Origin: Bacteroidota bacterium
GTDB taxonomy: Bacteria > Bacteroidota > Ignavibacteria > UBA10030 > UBA8401
Direction of reading: 5' to 3'
Length of the DNA: 64,000 nucleotides
Assembly: GCA_041658205.1 (NCBI GenBank)
Contig: JBBAAO010000001.1
Coordinates: 2,232,001-2,296,000, forward strand
The notes below the pieces were generated by a model. That model did no database searches. It had not been told where the DNA came from and saw nothing but the letters and a program-made list of their open reading frames with translations. This document shows, in pieces, positions 62,360-64,000 of the stretch. A program made the translations under genes and the position numbers. Numbering within the stretch: the stretch's first letter is position 1; each line of letters starts with the position of its first letter.

Positions 62360-63217
62360 ATGGCATCTGAAAAAGAATATTTTGAAGAATTATGTGCTGT
62401 GCATGCACTCGGTGAGCTCGATGCAAAAGAACAAGCAGTGTTTGAGAACATGTTGACTCACGGCGATAAAGAGTATCAGGAAATTTACCGTGATTCGATT
62501 TCTGTTTCCTATCTAATTAATACCAGTCTCACTCGCGTTTCTCCTCGTCCGAACATAAAAACAAAACTCCTTAATACAATCCGAAAACGATCCCATGCTT
62601 CCTTCTCTATTTCAGAGTTCTTTGAAGATCTTGCACACACACTCGGTTTCGGAAGTCCGCAATTCGGACTTATTGTATCAATGCTTCTGTTAATCGTAGT
62701 TATTGAAATTGGTGCATATGCATATTTGCTATACAATGACCTTTCAACAACAGAACAACAACTTTCTTCGTATGAATCACTTGTTGCAGAACAGCAACTA
62801 CGACTGACTTCTCTCACAACCGATATACAACAAAAAGATGAGATATTGAACGTTCTGCAATCTCCAAAAATTGAAGTAGCAATCATGAATGGACTGGAAG
62901 TGAATCCTGCCGGTTATGGAAAAATTATCTGGGATCCCGTACGCAAAATTGCCATTCTGCAAATTTCAAAACTTCCCTCTCTCCCTTCGGATAAAGATTA
63001 TCAATTGTGGTTCTTAGATAAAAATAAAAAACCGTTCAGTGCCGGCATCTTTAGCGTTGCCGAGGGCAATGAGAACTATTTCAAAGTTTCCGAATTACCG
63101 CTTCCTGAAAATAAAAAAGATATTACTGCCTTTGCCGTTACCTTAGAACCCAAAGGAGGTGTTCCGCAGCCAACAGGAACGATGTATTTAATGGGTGAAC
63201 CAGCATTTTCTAATTAG
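62360..63217 (+). CDS. Anti-sigma factor, RskA-like
   Basis: 285 aa. The N-terminal part binds the sigma factor (EYFEELCAVHALGELDAKEQAVFENMLTHGDKEYQ, about 5-40; ALGELD..E is the anti-sigma signature), one transmembrane helix (GLIVSMLLLIVVIEIGAYAYLL, about 108-129), coiled coil (TTEQQLSSYESLVAEQQLRL) and a C-terminal RskA-type domain (about 165-280; GKIIWDPVRKIAILQISKLPSLPSDKDYQLWFLDK). It tethers and inhibits the ECF sigma factor whose gene follows 3 bp later. The order anti-sigma before sigma is the reverse of the usual sigma-first arrangement. Confidence 0.85.
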   Translation: MASEKEYFEELCAVHALGELDAKEQAVFENMLTHGDKEYQEIYRDSISVSYLINTSLTRVSPRPNIKTKLLNTIRKRSHASFSISEFFEDLAHTLGFGSPQFGLIVSMLLLIVVIEIGAYAYLLYNDLSTTEQQLSSYESLVAEQQLRLTSLTTDIQQKDEILNVLQSPKIEVAIMNGLEVNPAGYGKIIWDPVRKIAILQISKLPSLPSDKDYQLWFLDKNKKPFSAGIFSVAEGNENYFKVSELPLPENKKDITAFAVTLEPKGGVPQPTGTMYLMGEPAFSN

Positions 63218-63220
63218 CGT

Positions 63221-63811
63221 ATGATATTCAGTATTCTGCCAGCCGAACAAATGAAGAATGATATTTCCCTTCTCGACAGGATCACGAGAAAGGAAGCGTC
63301 TGGCTTGGCAGAATTATATGATCAATATTCAACACTTCTCTATTCCGTTATCTTCCGCATTTTGAAGGAACAACAGGAGGCAGAGGATATCTTACAGGAA
63401 GTCTTCCTCAATATTTGGGAACATGGGGAAAAGTACGATCAGCGATTGGGAAATCCCGGTTCATGGTTTTGCCGTATCGCACGAAACAAGGCAATTGATC
63501 GATTACGGTCTAAAAATTATCGGAATCGGTCTCAAGAATCCAAAATTGAAAATTATAGTGATATCTTCACTGCAGATCTTGCCGATAATCCTGAACGCCG
63601 AGCAATTCTTTCCAGACAACAGGAAGAGATTCTTATCGCCCTTACGTCTCTTTCCAATGAGCAGAAAGAATTAATCGAATTCGCGTACTTCCGTGGTTAC
63701 ACACAATCCGAATTAGCAGAACATTTTAAAATGCCGCTCGGCACCGTTAAAACTCGCATCCGTACTGCAATGTCTATTCTTCGCCAAAAATTGCGCCATC
63801 ATTTAGCTTAA
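63221..63811 (+). CDS. ECF sigma factor, SigK-like
   Basis: 196 aa (or 186 from an ATG at 63251; neither start has a strong ribosome-binding site). Region 2: LYDQYSTLLYSVIFRILKEQQEAEDILQEVFLNIWEHGEKYD, then WFCRIARNKAIDRLRSKNYRNR; region 4: SLSNEQKELIEFAYFRGYTQSELAEHFKMPLGTVKTRIRTAMSILRQKL. These fit the SigK/ECF19-like group that pairs with RskA anti-sigma factors. It probably responds to envelope or oxidative stress; no target promoters were identified here. It precedes murA by 66 bp. Confidence 0.93.
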   Translation: MIFSILPAEQMKNDISLLDRITRKEASGLAELYDQYSTLLYSVIFRILKEQQEAEDILQEVFLNIWEHGEKYDQRLGNPGSWFCRIARNKAIDRLRSKNYRNRSQESKIENYSDIFTADLADNPERRAILSRQQEEILIALTSLSNEQKELIEFAYFRGYTQSELAEHFKMPLGTVKTRIRTAMSILRQKLRHHLA

Positions 63812-63877
63812 TTTGTTTTTTGAGCAATTTTTAATAACATTCCATCACTCATTGAAGAAAGGATCGAGAGAGGTTTT

Positions 63878-64000
63878 ATGGATAAATTTGTTATTAAAGG
63901 CGGAAAGAAACTCAATGGTACTGTCTCCATCAGCGGTGCAAAAAATGCAACGCTCGCCTTGATGCCGGCAACACTCCTCGCCAGCGGAAAGTATGAACTC
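63878..64000 (+). CDS. murA: UDP-N-acetylglucosamine 1-carboxyvinyltransferase (3' part outside window)
   Basis: The first 41 codons from the ATG at 63878, with a good ribosome-binding site (GAGAGAGG). MDKFVIKGGKKLNGTVSISGAKNATLALMPATLLA contains the conserved GxxxLxGxVxISGAKNA start, including the Lys/Asn of SGAKN that bind substrate in MurA. It catalyses the first committed step of peptidoglycan synthesis. The catalytic Cys loop is beyond the edge. Confidence 0.95.
   Translation, partial: MDKFVIKGGKKLNGTVSISGAKNATLALMPATLLASGKYEL

Overview
The window looks like chromosomal DNA of a free-living, AT-rich member of the Bacteroidota/Ignavibacteriota (FCB) group. The main evidence is a set of exported proteins ending in the type IX secretion (T9SS) sorting domain with the YPNPFNP signature (genes at 5490, 17539, 19494 and 42459), a PorV/PorQ-like outer-membrane protein, a TonB receptor with a carboxypeptidase-like N-terminal domain and no SusD partner, DUF4199 and a SigK/RskA-type ECF pair. 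No tRNA, rRNA, CRISPR array, transposase or prophage gene was seen.

Region 1 (1-25.6 kb, minus strand) is a polysaccharide-utilisation cluster. Read 5'->3' on the minus strand it runs: LacI-type regulator, a 1581-aa T9SS protein with five tandem CBM9-like modules, a second CBM9-like T9SS protein, TonB receptor, a 1113-aa exported FnIII protein, a PorV/PorQ-like protein, GH94 phosphorylase, T9SS-exported GH144-type glucanase, periplasmic GH144-type glucanase, GH2 enzyme, an esterase-like lipoprotein and a GH3 beta-glucosidase cut by the window edge. GH144 + GH94 + GH3 points to beta-1,2-glucan (or a related beta-glucan): cleavage at the surface, TonB uptake, trimming in the periplasm and phosphorolysis in the cytoplasm. 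The lacI promoter carries a perfect 18-bp palindromic operator just after its -10 box, with a second, imperfect copy over the lacI ribosome-binding site.

Region 2 (25.6-38.7 kb) is mixed housekeeping and stress: a PAP2 phosphatase, a Spy/LTXXQ-like lipoprotein, three tandem small heat-shock proteins, thioredoxin reductase, epoxyqueuosine reductase, a PnuC-like membrane protein, a Rieske / ABM / metallo-hydrolase operon, an AhpD-like protein, an AraC regulator, a TlpA-like thiol oxidoreductase, a 2[4Fe-4S] ferredoxin and phosphoglycerate mutase. Between the AraC and TlpA genes lies a decayed mosaic that joins the start of the metallo-hydrolase gene to the end of the ferredoxin gene plus its terminator.

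Region 3 (38.7-49.4 kb, minus strand) holds metH, a T9SS beta-propeller-like protein, L-serine dehydratase, a nitronate monooxygenase/FabK-like enzyme, a DipZ-like thioredoxin-fold protein whose CxxC has become SPAS, rsmI, an AI-2E family transporter and dut.

Region 4 (49.5-64 kb, plus strand) holds a TPR protein, aroE, two paralogous response regulators of unusual build, a membrane hybrid histidine kinase, a RodZ-like protein, ligA, a GT9-like DUF, a STAS protein, a sodium:solute symporter with a DUF4199 partner, an anti-sigma/ECF-sigma pair in reversed order, and the start of murA.
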